Below are positions 35,643 through 46,025 of a DNA stretch of 64,000 bases, piece after piece. This stretch comes from DAOUMF01 sp034408935 (lineage in GTDB: Bacteria; Chloroflexota; Dehalococcoidia; SM23-28-2; RBG-16-64-32). Within the stretch, counting starts at the first letter, position 1, and every line of letters begins with the position of its first letter. The notes under the pieces were generated by a model that did not search any database, was not told where the DNA came from, and saw only the letters and a list, made by a program, of their open reading frames with translations. The DNA lies in the NCBI GenBank assembly GCA_034408935.1, contig DAOUMV010000012.1, positions 124,001-188,000 on the forward strand, given 5' to 3'. The position numbers were made by a program, and so were the translations under genes.

Positions 35643-36914
35643 TTAGCCCTGGGCCTTCTGCTCGCGCTCCAGGATCCACGGTACGGGGCTGGGCAGGGGT
35701 CCGTACACGACCCCCTCCGCCCGCAGTTCCGCGATCTCCTGGTCGGACAGCGCCAGGAGCGAAGTGAGCACCTCGTCCGTATGCTCACCGAGGGCCGGGG
35801 GCGGGCCCTGGACGCCGCTGGGCGTGCGACTCAGCCGGACGGGTGAGTTCGGAATCTTGAGGCTGAACCCGGCCGGGTGCTCCACCTCCACCAGCATGTC
35901 GCGGGCCTTCACCTGCGGCTGGTCAGCGGCGTGGGGGATATCGTTGAGGGGGCCGCAGGGCAAGCCGATGGCGTCGAATTCACGGAGCCAGTCCTCGGTG
36001 GTGCGCTCGCGCAGCGCCTCGTTCAGCATCGGCTCCAGCTCGGCGTGGTGGCGCGTGCGCAGGCCGGGCGTGTCGAAGCGGGGGTCGTCGATGAGGTCCA
36101 TGCGACCGATGGTGGCGCAGAAGAGCTCCCACTGGTTGGGCACTCCCCAGGAGAGAGCGAGGACGATCCAGCCGTCCTTGGTGGGGAAGGCCTGGAACGG
36201 CGTCGCTAGGGGATGGCGTGTGCCGATGGGCTTGGGCGCCTCGCCGGTGGCGAAGTAGCGCATGAAGGCGTTCTCCTGGATGGCGATCTGGCAGTCCAGC
36301 ATACTTATGTCCAGCATCTGGCCACGGCCGCTGCTCTGGCGCTCGTGGAGGGCAGCGAGGATGCCGACGGCGGTGTAGAGGCCGGCGGCGATATCGCCCA
36401 GGGAGATGCCGGGGCGCACCGGCGGACCGTCCGGCTCGCCGGTGATGCTCATGATGCCGCCCATCCCCTGGACGACGATGTCTAGGGCGGGCCGGAGTCG
36501 CTCCGGCCCCGTCTGCCCGAAGCCAGATGTGGCGGCGTAGATAAGGCGGGGGTTGCGGCTGGAGAGGGTATCGTATCCCACTCCCAGGGACTCCATCGTC
36601 CCGGGCGTGAAGTTCTCCATCACTACGTCGGCCTTATCGACCAGGCGGAGGAACAGGTCTCTGCCCGCGGGCTGCTTCAGGTTCAGGCAGATGCTCTTCT
36701 TGCCGCGGTTGACGGAGAAGAAGTAGCCGCTTTCGTCTTTGACATACGGGTGGGTCGCGCGGGCGACATCGCCGAACGGTGGACGCTCCACCTTGATCAC
36801 CTGCGCGCCGAGGTCGCGGAGGATCATGGAGGCGTAGGGCCCAGCCAGGACCCAGGTCAGGTCCAGGACAGTGACGTCTGCCAGGGGTGTGACGGCCTGC
36901 TTGGCGTCGGGCAT
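35643..36914 (-). CDS. Family III CoA transferase (formyl-CoA transferase-like)
   Basis: This 423-residue protein has VTVLDLTWVLAGPYASMILRD at the N-terminus, ENFTPGTMESLG and the active-site region RPALDIVVQGMGGIMS with the expected Asp nucleophile. GALGEHTDEVL-type wording near the C-terminus is also typical. It belongs to the same family as the protein at 32807 but is clearly diverged. Possible roles are activation of a carboxylic acid for beta-oxidation or transfer to mesaconate or succinate. A TATCAT element ends 9 bases before the ATG, which has no clear ribosome site. Confidence 0.9.
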   Translation of the reverse strand: MPDAKQAVTPLADVTVLDLTWVLAGPYASMILRDLGAQVIKVERPPFGDVARATHPYVKDESGYFFSVNRGKKSICLNLKQPAGRDLFLRLVDKADVVMENFTPGTMESLGVGYDTLSSRNPRLIYAATSGFGQTGPERLRPALDIVVQGMGGIMSITGEPDGPPVRPGISLGDIAAGLYTAVGILAALHERQSSGRGQMLDISMLDCQIAIQENAFMRYFATGEAPKPIGTRHPLATPFQAFPTKDGWIVLALSWGVPNQWELFCATIGRMDLIDDPRFDTPGLRTRHHAELEPMLNEALRERTTEDWLREFDAIGLPCGPLNDIPHAADQPQVKARDMLVEVEHPAGFSLKIPNSPVRLSRTPSGVQGPPPALGEHTDEVLTSLLALSDQEIAELRAEGVVYGPLPSPVPWILEREQKAQG

Positions 36915-36923
36915 GGCAGGCCT

Positions 36924-36929
36924 ATGATA
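36924..36929 (-). promoter_or_regulatory. -10 element of the CoA transferase gene
   Basis: TATCAT on the minus strand lies 9 bases from the ATG at 36914, suggesting a near-leaderless message. Confidence 0.35.
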
Positions 36930-36950
36930 GCGAGCGGGCGCGTTCTGGGG

Positions 36951-37355
36951 CTAGGTCTTGGCTTCGGGTTCGGGCTTGGCCTCCGCCTCCGACTTGGTCT
37001 CCTCCTCCGCCTCGGGCTGGGGTTCGGCTTCAGACTCGGCCTCGGACTTCGACTCGGATTCGGACTCAGGCTCGGTCTCAGGCGTACCGGTTGCCGCGAG
37101 GGTAATGCGCGTCCCCTGGGGCGACTCCTGGACATCGAGGGTGGCGTCAGACAGAGCCTCGCCCACTTGAGCGTCCAAGAACAGGTAGCTCTGGCCGTCC
37201 TGCTCGAAGACCTGGTCGCCTTCCTTGGTGTCGTCGAGGGTTAGCTGGTAGCCCTCCTCGGTGTAGACGATGCGAAGGGCTTGTGGGGAGCCCTCCGGTT
37301 TCCGGGTCAAGGTCTCGCAGAGGTACTGCGCGGCCTTGTCGGTCACGGTCAGCAT
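36951..37355 (-). CDS. HesB/A-type carrier-like protein without cysteine ligands, acidic tail
   Basis: This 134-residue protein has residues 1-90 that read like an A-type iron-sulfur carrier fold (MLTVTDKAAQYL, ALRIVYTEEGYQLTL, YLFLDAQVGEALSDATLDV). It lacks the C-terminal CGCG cysteines; its only Cys is at residue 13. Residues 93-134 are a low-complexity Glu/Ser/Lys tail. It is therefore unlikely to carry a cluster in the usual way. GGGAGG precedes the ATG at 37355. It follows the zinc-ribbon gene on the same strand by 40 bases. Confidence 0.7.
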   Translation of the reverse strand: MLTVTDKAAQYLCETLTRKPEGSPQALRIVYTEEGYQLTLDDTKEGDQVFEQDGQSYLFLDAQVGEALSDATLDVQESPQGTRITLAATGTPETEPESESESKSEAESEAEPQPEAEEETKSEAEAKPEPEAKT

Positions 37356-37395
37356 GAGGCCTCCCTTCTAAGAGGAATACGGCAACAGGGTTCTG

Positions 37396-37713
37396 CTACC
37401 AGCGGGGGCGGGACGGCTTCTGCTTGGAGAAGCAATCGCTGCAGTAGACGGGCCGATCCTGCCGGGGCTGGAAGGGGACTTGGCACGCCGAGCCGCAGCT
37501 AGCGCAGGTCGCGTCGTACATCTCGCGGGGGCCGCCGTAGCCGCCGCCTCCATATCCGCCTCCTCCACCACCGCCGCGCCTGGCCTGGCGGCAGGACGGG
37601 CAGCGCTTGGGGTCCTGATAGCCTCGGCTGGCGTGGAATTCCTGGTCGTCGGCGCTGAAGACGAACTCGGAGTTGCACTCGACGCAGGTCAGGGTACGAT
37701 CTTCGTAGGTCAC
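37396..37713 (-). CDS. Small double zinc-ribbon protein with glycine-rich hinge
   Basis: This 105-residue protein has two CxxC-pair modules. The first is CVECNSEF...CPSCRQARR and the second is CASCGSACQVPF...YCSDC. They are joined by a Gly/Tyr hinge of about 16 residues. This architecture recurs in Chloroflexota as a small zinc-ribbon protein of unknown role, perhaps binding nucleic acid or protein. The GTG start at 37713 has an AGGGGG ribosome site. Confidence 0.8.
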   Translation of the reverse strand: MTYEDRTLTCVECNSEFVFSADDQEFHASRGYQDPKRCPSCRQARRGGGGGGGYGGGGYGGPREMYDATCASCGSACQVPFQPRQDRPVYCSDCFSKQKPSRPRW

Positions 37714-37820
37714 TCGATGACCCCCTTTCTACTTACCCTGGGCTAAGGTCTGGTCATCGAGCTCGGAGCGATTGCGGGGAGCCGACGCGCAGAACTTTAA
37801 CCTCGTCTATGACGCGAAAG

Positions 37821-37838
37821 GGCCGGCGAACGCCGGCC
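37821..37838 (-). terminator. Terminator-like hairpin
   Basis: Perfect 8-base arms GGCCGGCG and CGCCGGCC are separated by two bases, about 100 bases after the thioredoxin-fold gene stop. On the minus strand a short CTTT follows. Confidence 0.4.
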
Positions 37839-37933
37839 AACACATCATAGAAGGTTCCAACCATCGCACTAATGGTAGCACGACGGTCAGGCGCCAACAA
37901 GGGGCCAGACTAGCCCCGCAGATGGCGCGGGCC

Positions 37934-38425
37934 TCACCCAGGCTTGAAATCCGGGTTGCCGTCACCAGCAGGAGCGATTACGGTGGGCTTCTCTGCCAGT
38001 CGCTCAGCCAAGGCTGCCGTCAGCGAGTTCAGGTCCGCCTTGCCAAAGCCCGCCGTCTCCTGGACGACGTCGCCGCTGCGGTCGATGAGGAAGAGGGTGG
38101 GTGTCGCCGGCGGGTCGTAGGCTTTCGACACCGCGTAGCCTTCAACGTCAGGCAGGACGGGGTAGGTCATGGCGTAGGTGGACGCGTAACGGCTGGCCTC
38201 GGCCGGGGGGTCCTGGGCGACGGCCCACAGGCTCCAGCCGTCGCCGGGGTAGGCGTCGAGGAGGCGACTAACGTAGGGGAAGGTCATGTCGCAGGTGCCG
38301 CAAGTGGTCTTGAAGAACACCAGCAGGAGGGGGCCGCGACTCAGGGCATCCGAGAGTGAGTACGTTTCGCCGTCGATGCCCCGCAGGGAGAAGTCCGGCG
38401 CTCTGGCTCCCGCTTCGATGGTCAT
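37934..38425 (-). CDS. Thioredoxin-fold protein (TlpA/AhpC-like)
   Basis: This 163-residue protein has an N-terminus typical of peroxiredoxin/TlpA folds (APDFSLRGIDGETYSLSD), the redox motif TTCGTCD (Cys-Gly-Thr-Cys, about residues 42-45) and the cis-Pro loop PATPTLFLID. There is no signal peptide, so it probably acts in the cytoplasm as a thiol reductase or peroxidase-like protein. Alone on its strand, with its start near 38425. Confidence 0.87.
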   Translation of the reverse strand: MTIEAGARAPDFSLRGIDGETYSLSDALSRGPLLLVFFKTTCGTCDMTFPYVSRLLDAYPGDGWSLWAVAQDPPAEASRYASTYAMTYPVLPDVEGYAVSKAYDPPATPTLFLIDRSGDVVQETAGFGKADLNSLTAALAERLAEKPTVIAPAGDGNPDFKPG

Positions 38426-38490
38426 GGTGATCCGCTCCTGTGGGCGATGAGGCTGCAGCCCATGATAGCGCAGGTCGGCGACGTCGTGCC

Positions 38491-39498
38491 CTAGCTCCCG
38501 AACGTGACCAGGAGCGCCTGGCGGTAGGCCTCCGTCTCCGCGGGGTCGATGAGCTGGTCCGGCGGCACCAGGCAGATCGAGTCCGCCAGCTCCGCGTACG
38601 CCTCCAGCTTACGTCGCGCCTCCTCCGGTGCGCCGGCGACGGCGAAGGCATCGACCATCGGGTCGGAGACGGCGTCCACCATGGCCGCGGTATCGTCCCT
38701 GAGGGCCGCCTCCCGGATGCGTCTGTGCTCGCTGGGGAAGGGCGTGAACAGCGGCTCGTAGGTCTTGACGGTGGCGTAGAAGGCGATAGTGGCGGCGGCG
38801 GCGCGACGGGCGGCCGCCTCGTCCTTGCCGACGGCGCAGCAGACGGAGAGGCAGAGGTGGAACTGGCCGCGCTCCCGCCCGGCCTGGGCGAGGCCGCGGG
38901 CCACGGCCGGGAGCACCGTCTGGCGCACCCAGGGGAGGGAGTAGATGGCGTGCCCCAGGAGGCCGTCGGCAACCTCGGCAGCGGTGCGGATCATCCCCTC
39001 GCGCACGCCGGCCAGGAAGATGGGGATGCGCCGGCGCTGGGGGACGTAGGGGCGCTGCCAGCCCTGGATGTCGAGATCGTAGTACTGGCCGGAGAAGCGT
39101 ATGGGCCGCCCCAGGTGGGCGTTCTCGATGATCAGGCGCACCACCTGGACGCACTCCTTGATGTGGGGCGTGGGCTTACCGTAGGCGACGCCGTGCCAGC
39201 GCTCGTTCAGCCGCTTGAGGCCGGTGCCAAGGCCGAGGGTGAAGCGGCCGCCGGAGAGCAGATCCATGTCGAGGGCCGAGAGGGCGGTGACCCAGGGGCT
39301 GCGCACAAAGGCAAGAGCGATGGACGTGCCCAAGCGGATGCGGGAGGTGGATGCGGCAGCGGCGGCCAGGGGCAGGAACGGCTCGTGGGACATCTCCGGC
39401 GCCCACAGGGTGTCGAAGCCGGCGTCCTCGGCCTGGCGGGCGAGCCGGGCGATCTCCTCAGCCGGCGCGATGCCAACGGCCAGGGAGTAGCGGCTCAT
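38491..39498 (-). CDS. Luciferase-like (LLM class) flavin or F420 oxidoreductase
   Basis: This 335-residue TIM-barrel protein has the LLM opening LARQAEDAGFDTLWAPE, RIRLGTSIALAFVRSPW, GGRFTLGLGTG and FSGQYYDLD. The family uses FMNH2 or F420H2; which cofactor applies here is not decidable. Such monooxygenases are expanded in SAR202. It is divergent from the epimerase gene, with a 74-base gap holding a TATACT. Confidence 0.88.
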   Translation of the reverse strand: MSRYSLAVGIAPAEEIARLARQAEDAGFDTLWAPEMSHEPFLPLAAAAASTSRIRLGTSIALAFVRSPWVTALSALDMDLLSGGRFTLGLGTGLKRLNERWHGVAYGKPTPHIKECVQVVRLIIENAHLGRPIRFSGQYYDLDIQGWQRPYVPQRRRIPIFLAGVREGMIRTAAEVADGLLGHAIYSLPWVRQTVLPAVARGLAQAGRERGQFHLCLSVCCAVGKDEAAARRAAAATIAFYATVKTYEPLFTPFPSEHRRIREAALRDDTAAMVDAVSDPMVDAFAVAGAPEEARRKLEAYAELADSICLVPPDQLIDPAETEAYRQALLVTFGS

Positions 39499-39572
39499 CG
39501 ATCCGGTTTCATCGTGTATACTCGCTGTGATTAGCCTATCCCAGAGCCCTTCGGGGCGCCAGAGGAGGAGCG

Positions 39573-40583
39573 ATGAAGGCGCTGATCACAGGCGCTACCG
39601 GCTTCATCGGAAGCCACCTCGTCGACCGCTTGCTGAAGGGGAACGATACGGTGCGGGCGCTGGTGCGCGGCAGCAGCGATGTCTCGTACTTGGAGGAGCG
39701 CGGCGTGGAGCTGGTCAGCGGCGATATCACCGACCCGGCATCACTTCCGGCGGCCGTGGACGGGGTCGACGTCGTGTACCACACAGCGGCGATGGTCAGC
39801 GATTGGGACCCCTGGCGGGATTTCGAGGCCGTGACCATCGAGGGGACTCGCAACGTCCTGGAGGCCGCGGCCGGGGCAGGCGTGTCGCGCTTCCTGCACG
39901 TGAGCACGGACGGCGTCTACGCCCACCGATACCTGGGCAAGCGGATAACGGAGGAGACGCCGCTGGAGACGCGCTTCGCCTTCTGGGACTACTACCGTCG
40001 CTCCAAGGTTGCGGCGGAGCGGCTGGCCTGGCGCTATCACAAGGATGGACGGCTGGCCGTGGCGGTCATCCGGCCGGGCGTCGTGCTCGGCGAGCGGGAT
40101 CGGGTAACGCAGCCGGGGATCGCCACCTACCTGCGGGGGAAGGGGGCCACGTACCTGGGGAGCGGCCACAACCGGCTCCCGTATGGCTATGCGGGAGATG
40201 TAGCGACGCTTTGCCGGCTGGCCGCCACCGAGGAGGCGGCAATAGGACAGGCCTACAACGCGGTCTCGCAGGAGACGGTGACGCAGCGAGACCTGTTCGC
40301 GGCGATCGCTGAGGAAGCGGGCCTGAAGCTGCCCCGGCGGGCGGCGCCCGTTACTCTCGCTTACGCCGCCGCCCTGGCGATGGAGACGATCAACGTCCTC
40401 GGCGGGCGACGGTCGCGGCCGTCGCTGACGCGCATGGCGGTGACGATGGTGGCCGCGGACTACCACGAGGACGCCGGCAAGGGGGAGCGCGAGTTGGGCT
40501 GGCGGGCGCAGACGCCGATGCGGGAGGCGGTGAGGCAAGCGGCGGAGTGGGAACGGGCAGCCGAGACGAGAGACGCAGTATAG
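39573..40583 (+). CDS. NAD-dependent epimerase/dehydratase (extended SDR)
   Basis: This 336-residue protein has the NAD site ITGATGFIGSHLVD, the active-site Ser/Thr region HVSTDGVYAH and the catalytic pair YYRRSK (Tyr and Lys about 144-148). VIRPGVVLGERD also fits. The C-terminal part resembles 3-beta-hydroxysteroid dehydrogenase or dihydroflavonol reductase-type SDRs. The substrate is unknown. GAGGAGG precedes the ATG at 39573. Confidence 0.88.
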   Translation: MKALITGATGFIGSHLVDRLLKGNDTVRALVRGSSDVSYLEERGVELVSGDITDPASLPAAVDGVDVVYHTAAMVSDWDPWRDFEAVTIEGTRNVLEAAAGAGVSRFLHVSTDGVYAHRYLGKRITEETPLETRFAFWDYYRRSKVAAERLAWRYHKDGRLAVAVIRPGVVLGERDRVTQPGIATYLRGKGATYLGSGHNRLPYGYAGDVATLCRLAATEEAAIGQAYNAVSQETVTQRDLFAAIAEEAGLKLPRRAAPVTLAYAAALAMETINVLGGRRSRPSLTRMAVTMVAADYHEDAGKGERELGWRAQTPMREAVRQAAEWERAAETRDAV

Positions 40584-40680
40584 AGCAGGCCTGCCCTATT
40601 CGTGCAAGGCTAAAGCCCTGCAGCTACGAAAGCCACGCACTAGCGCGAGAGTATCTAGTCCCCCACAGAAGCAGCCGCGG

Positions 40681-41862
<1,182 letters not shown>

Positions 41863-41990
41863 GGTCTCCTCCTGTCCAGCGTTAGGGACGTGTAGCATCG
41901 TATCCGGTGGGCGAGCAGGGGGTCAAGGAGCGGAGGGGGTGGCGCCGCTGCGCTGGTGGACGAGATCTCCTTCGTCTGAGGGCCCGCCGC

Positions 41991-42845
41991 TCACTTCTTG
42001 GCGAAGGTGATCCTGTCCACGATCTCCTGGCACTCGGCCTCGACGTTCTGCCCCTTCGTTACCCTCTCGCCGTTCCTGTCGGTGTACTCGGGGTAGATGT
42101 AGAACTTGGCGCAGGTCGCCTGCCACTCCGGGACGTAGCGCATCCAGAACGAGCCGTTGTAGGTCAGCGGGTGGAAATCGTCCACGGGATGGGGAGCATC
42201 GTCCGGGACGCGGCCGTAGCCGGCCTCGGACCGCCAGTGGCCACCGGGGCTGGTGCCACGATGATAGGCCGACCAGGTGTCCGCCTTGCCCTCCAGCTTC
42301 CACCAGCGCTCGCCGCCTGACTCGACCTCCGCAGCCGTCATGTCGCCGATGAGCCGCACGAAGCGACCGTCCGGGAATCGGTGCGGGCACCCCGCGCCGC
42401 CGAGGACGAGCCGCTGGTCGGCCTCCAGGACGTCGAGCGCCTCCTGCTGGACGGGCTGCCCCTCATCGTCGAAGCCGAAATGCTGTCGCCGGTCGTTGTC
42501 GAACACGACGTAGGCGCCGAGCCAGGCCTGATAGTAATCGGAATCCGGGTTGACGAAGTCGGCGTAGATGCGGCTGACGTTGAAGCCGCCGAAGTGGGAG
42601 TAGGCGGCGCCCTCCACCGGATAGCCCACCACTTCCGACAGGGTGCCGCTGAGGCTCGCCCTGAGGGTGAACCGTATCCACGCCCCCCGGTCGACCGGGA
42701 TCTTGATGTCGAGGGCGTGGCTCTTGGCGGGATTGGGGACGGCGGCGGCCAGACGGCGGATGGCCACGCTCTTCACGTGGCCGCGCCGGCGCCAGCCGAA
42801 AGTGGCGGCCAGCGCCGCCAGCAGTACCAATACCAATCGCTTCAT
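41991..42845 (-). CDS. Uncharacterised membrane-anchored or exported protein
   Basis: This 284-residue protein begins with a short hydrophobic stretch (KRLVLVLLAALAATFGW) that could be a signal anchor, followed by RRR. The rest is a soluble domain rich in aromatic residues, with KIPVDRGAWIRFTLRASL, GGFNVSRIYADFVNP and YNGSFWMRYVPEW. I recognise no family. ATG 42845 follows GGAAGGGAG; a longer frame adds a region without support. Confidence 0.7.
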   Translation of the reverse strand: MKRLVLVLLAALAATFGWRRRGHVKSVAIRRLAAAVPNPAKSHALDIKIPVDRGAWIRFTLRASLSGTLSEVVGYPVEGAAYSHFGGFNVSRIYADFVNPDSDYYQAWLGAYVVFDNDRRQHFGFDDEGQPVQQEALDVLEADQRLVLGGAGCPHRFPDGRFVRLIGDMTAAEVESGGERWWKLEGKADTWSAYHRGTSPGGHWRSEAGYGRVPDDAPHPVDDFHPLTYNGSFWMRYVPEWQATCAKFYIYPEYTDRNGERVTKGQNVEAECQEIVDRITFAKK

Positions 42846-42901
42846 GATGCTACTCCCTTCCTTCCCCGGCCTCATTCTCCCACAAACCGGTGGCGTTACT
42901 G

Positions 42902-43540
42902 CTACCGCCCCTCCTCCGGGAGGGCGACGCCCAGGCTGCGCCACATGTACCAGGTACCGACGCTGCGGTAGGGCCGCCAGGGCTCAGCGATGCGGCGCAT
43001 CTCCTCCGGCGAAGGCAGCTCCGGCAGTCGGTATGCCTGCTCGAAGGCGCGGCGTACGCCCAGATCGTCGACGGGCAGCACGTCAGGGCGACCGAGAGAG
43101 AAGATGAGGAACATCTCGCCTGTCCAGCGCCCGATCCCTTTGACGCAGGTGACCCTGCGGATCACCTCCTCATCGTCGGCATCGGCGAACTCTCCCTCGT
43201 TAAGCTGGCCGGAGGCGAACTTGTCCGACAGGTCGCGCAGATAGGCAAGCTTCTGTCGGGAAAGGCCCGCGGAGCGGAGTTGGTCGTCGCCGACCGCGAG
43301 GAACTGCTCCGGCGTGAAGAAACGCTCGGCATCGGTGCCAAGGAGAGCGAGGACACGGTCGAGGATGGCGCGGGCAGCGGGGCCGGCAAGCTGCTGGAAG
43401 AAGATGGCGCGGGCCAGCATGCGGTAGCTGCCGTCGCGAGGCTGGAGGGTGAACGGACCGACAGAATCGATGATACGCGCGAGGGTGGGATCAGCGCGGC
43501 GCAGGTGGGCGAGGGCCGCATCGGGGTCATAGGCGAGCAC
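42902..43540 (-). CDS. DNA-3-methyladenine glycosylase (AlkA-like)
   Basis: This 212-residue HhH-GPD glycosylase has the helix-hairpin-helix and catalytic loop VKGIGRWTGEMFLIFSLGR then LPVDDLGVRRAF, with the catalytic Asp. RAIFFQQLAG near residue 45 is also family-typical. It lacks the N-terminal TBP-like domain of E. coli AlkA, as in the short archaeal and Deinococcus type. It removes alkylated purines in base-excision repair. GTG start at 43540. Confidence 0.9.
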   Translation of the reverse strand: MLAYDPDAALAHLRRADPTLARIIDSVGPFTLQPRDGSYRMLARAIFFQQLAGPAARAILDRVLALLGTDAERFFTPEQFLAVGDDQLRSAGLSRQKLAYLRDLSDKFASGQLNEGEFADADDEEVIRRVTCVKGIGRWTGEMFLIFSLGRPDVLPVDDLGVRRAFEQAYRLPELPSPEEMRRIAEPWRPYRSVGTWYMWRSLGVALPEEGR

Positions 43541-43632
43541 GGGACGGATTGTAGCACGGCGCTGCTAGGGCACCAGGGCCGCTCACCGGACGGTGCACGG
43601 GGATGTCGGCCAGGAGACAGCCTTGCCCTGGT

Positions 43633-43661
43633 TTGACACTCAGGCCGTACCGCTGTATGAG
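43633..43661 (+). promoter_or_regulatory. Promoter of the beta-propeller lipoprotein gene
   Basis: A perfect TTGACA (43633-43638) and TATGAG (43656-43661) are 17 bases apart. The start codon is 23 bases after the -10 element. Confidence 0.5.
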
Positions 43662-43684
43662 TTCGTCCTAGGACTAGAGCAACA

Positions 43685-44761
43685 ATGGTAAAACACCGCC
43701 TTCGATCCGCCGCAGGATTCCTCCTGAGTTGGTGCCTCGTTGGACTGACGATGGCGTGCGGCGCGGGCACGCCCTCCTCAGACATCGCCGCCACCGAAAC
43801 TGTCGAGACCACGGAGAGCGCCGCCGAAGCTACGCCCTCGCCCAGCCCTGTGGACGGCGACGGGGGCTCGCTGGGCCCCACCAGGATAGCCGTCAATCCC
43901 ACCACGGATCGCATCTACATCACGAATCAGCTGGGCGGCAGCGTGTCAGTAATTGACGCCGCTACGAACCAACCGTTGGCGAAGGTCCCCGTGGGCGCGG
44001 CGCCGTCCGGCATAGCAATCAGCCCAGCAACCAATCGCGTGTACGTGGCCAACACGGCCGACAACAACGTTTCCGTCATAGACGGAGTCAGCAATAGTGT
44101 CATAGCGACGGTGACAGTTGAGGCCTCTCCCCGGGGTGTTGGCGTCGATACTGAGGCCAACCACATATACGTGACAAACTTCGCCAGCGAAAGCGTGTCG
44201 ATAGTGGACGGATCGACCAACGAAGTCATCGGGTCGCTGGCCGTGGAGACAGCTCCGTCGGCTGCGGTAGTGGATCCCCCGCGGAATCGTGTTTACGTGG
44301 TGAATACGGCCAGCAACACCGTGTCGTTCATAGACAGATCCCAAGCGACAACTCTTGCCACAGTGAAGGTCGGTGACTTCAAGGTCGATCCTTCCAGCGT
44401 CGCCCTGAACGCTGACACGAACCGACTGTATACGTCGAATCCCTTCACCGACGAGGTCTCAGTCATCGATGCGGCCGATGCAACGGTTGTTAGCTCGGTG
44501 GAAGTGGGAACCGGCCCACGGGATGTCGCGGTCAATCCGAAGACCAACCGGGTCTACGTTACCAACTCCGGCGACGACGAAGTCTCTATCATAGACGGCT
44601 CTACGAACTCCATCCAAGCTACAGTACCGGTAGGCGACAGACCCCTTGGTATCGCCGTCAACCCGGAGACCAACCGGATATACGTGGCCAACTTCCTGGA
44701 CGACACGGTATCGGTGATCGACGGCACGACCGATTCGGTCATCGCTACGATAGCGCTATGA
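43685..44761 (+). CDS. YVTN beta-propeller lipoprotein
   Basis: This 358-residue protein has a lipoprotein signal ending in GLTMAC (Cys25), an acidic Thr/Pro linker, then about seven blade repeats of 42-43 residues. A typical blade has NPTTDRIYITNQLGGSVSVID, and NRVYVANTADNNVSVID-like strings recur. This is the YncE/YVTN surface-propeller family; binding partners are unknown. Its gene ends with ATGA, which overlaps a short frame I do not trust as a gene. Confidence 0.9.
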   Translation: MVKHRLRSAAGFLLSWCLVGLTMACGAGTPSSDIAATETVETTESAAEATPSPSPVDGDGGSLGPTRIAVNPTTDRIYITNQLGGSVSVIDAATNQPLAKVPVGAAPSGIAISPATNRVYVANTADNNVSVIDGVSNSVIATVTVEASPRGVGVDTEANHIYVTNFASESVSIVDGSTNEVIGSLAVETAPSAAVVDPPRNRVYVVNTASNTVSFIDRSQATTLATVKVGDFKVDPSSVALNADTNRLYTSNPFTDEVSVIDAADATVVSSVEVGTGPRDVAVNPKTNRVYVTNSGDDEVSIIDGSTNSIQATVPVGDRPLGIAVNPETNRIYVANFLDDTVSVIDGTTDSVIATIAL

Positions 44762-45304
44762 CCGATGAGGCCAGTAGGGCAGACGACCAGGGTGCGATAG
44801 GGCGCTGGCTAGCAGCAGCTAGCGGCGGGCTTTCCTCGCCTTCCGTCGTCGCGGCTGTGCCCTGCCCTTTGAGTGGGCGGAGCAGTACTCGCCCCCTTGG
44901 GATACCGGCTCCTGGCACCCCTCAGCGGCGCACGTCTGGCCGCCCTGTGTAGTTTGCTTGAGCGCTTCCAGGTTCAGCGATGCTGTGAACACTTGAACGT
45001 CCTCCCAACTCGCTTGCGCATGGCCATGTCACGGGCCGGAAGCGGAGAGGCGTACGCGCGGGGGCCTGTCCCTGCGTCCTCGTCAAGCGAGGGTGCCTTC
45101 TCTCCGCCCCAACGCACCACAATAATTGTACACCGGGGCCGTCGGGAAGTCAGTCAGGCAGGAACCGAAACCACGGTAGGGCTTTCCCCCACACACCCCC
45201 GCCGCGGCACGGTGTATACTATCGCCTGCGGGCCCCGGACAGCGAAGCCGTGGCAACGGCGGCCGCTAGACATCTCCAAGGTGCGTGCGTCTGAGGACAC
45301 CAGA
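44762..45304. other. Gene-poor 540-base stretch
   Basis: A 64-codon frame begins in the preceding stop (44758-44952), but it has no domain or hydrophobic pattern. A TATACT at about 45215 may be the -10 for the following membrane protein. No RNA gene or repeat is evident. Confidence 0.45.
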
Positions 45305-45997
45305 ATGGGCGGCGTAGCGAGCCTGCGCCGCGTCGCTGTCTTGTCTCTGCTCTCGATCCCCGTCGCGGCGGAGGTGATCTTCGGCGAAGTCCTGTTCGTC
45401 GGTCATATCGTGCTACTGGTGGAGGGCCTAGGGTTTGTCTGGGGGCTCCTCGTGTTCGTCGCCGCGTGGGCGGCGCTGGGGCTGATCGTCCTCGCGGTCA
45501 GAGACCTCGTGTGGCCCCGCATGGGGCCGCTGATTGGCCCGCTCCTGGCGCGGCTCACCAGCCGTGCAGCCGATGCCAAGGCGATGCTCACCGCTCTCGC
45601 GGTCGCCGCCGTGCTGGTGGGCGTCGCGGCAGTGGTCGCTCTCGCGGGCAGCGAGATCAGGGACTGGGTCTCCGACCACCGCGGTGACATAGCGACGTTC
45701 CTCGTAGTCGCCGCCGTCATCCTGCCGATCCTCCTGCTGATCACGCAGGTCGGCCGCCGCTTCGAGAGGTGGGTGCGCAGCATCGCGGCGACGGCCAGCC
45801 CGGCGACGCGCTCGTTCGCGGCGCTGGTGTCGATGATGCTGCTGGGGCCGGCGTTTGCCTGGCTGCTGTTCGACCTGCTGGGCTACTCGGGCCGGACGAC
45901 CTACGCCCTCACGGTAGCGTCCGCGCCGGTGTTCGGCGCCGTCTGGGTGCCGGTCTACGGACTCGGCGTCTGGGCAGTGATCGAAGGCCTACTTTGA
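45305..45997 (+). CDS. Integral membrane protein of unknown function
   Basis: This 230-residue protein has about six hydrophobic segments, for example FVGHIVLLVEGLGFVWGLLV, MLTALAVAAVLVGVAAVVAL and IATFLVVAAVILPILLLI. It has no recognisable motif. I choose ATG 45305, where the protein-like sequence begins; the longer upstream frame is Pro/Arg-rich and implausible. Confidence 0.7.
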   Translation: MGGVASLRRVAVLSLLSIPVAAEVIFGEVLFVGHIVLLVEGLGFVWGLLVFVAAWAALGLIVLAVRDLVWPRMGPLIGPLLARLTSRAADAKAMLTALAVAAVLVGVAAVVALAGSEIRDWVSDHRGDIATFLVVAAVILPILLLITQVGRRFERWVRSIAATASPATRSFAALVSMMLLGPAFAWLLFDLLGYSGRTTYALTVASAPVFGAVWVPVYGLGVWAVIEGLL

Positions 45998-46025
45998 GCG
46001 GGAAGTAGCCGCGCGGCAGCGAGTC

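Noticed and set aside
36960..37080. Low-complexity GA-rich stretch resembling a simple repeat
   Set aside because: It is the in-frame coding sequence of the Glu/Ser/Lys tail of the carrier-like protein.
44758..44952. 64-codon frame overlapping the propeller gene stop by ATGA
   Set aside because: The overlap is suggestive of coupling, but the product lacks any hydrophobic or domain pattern.
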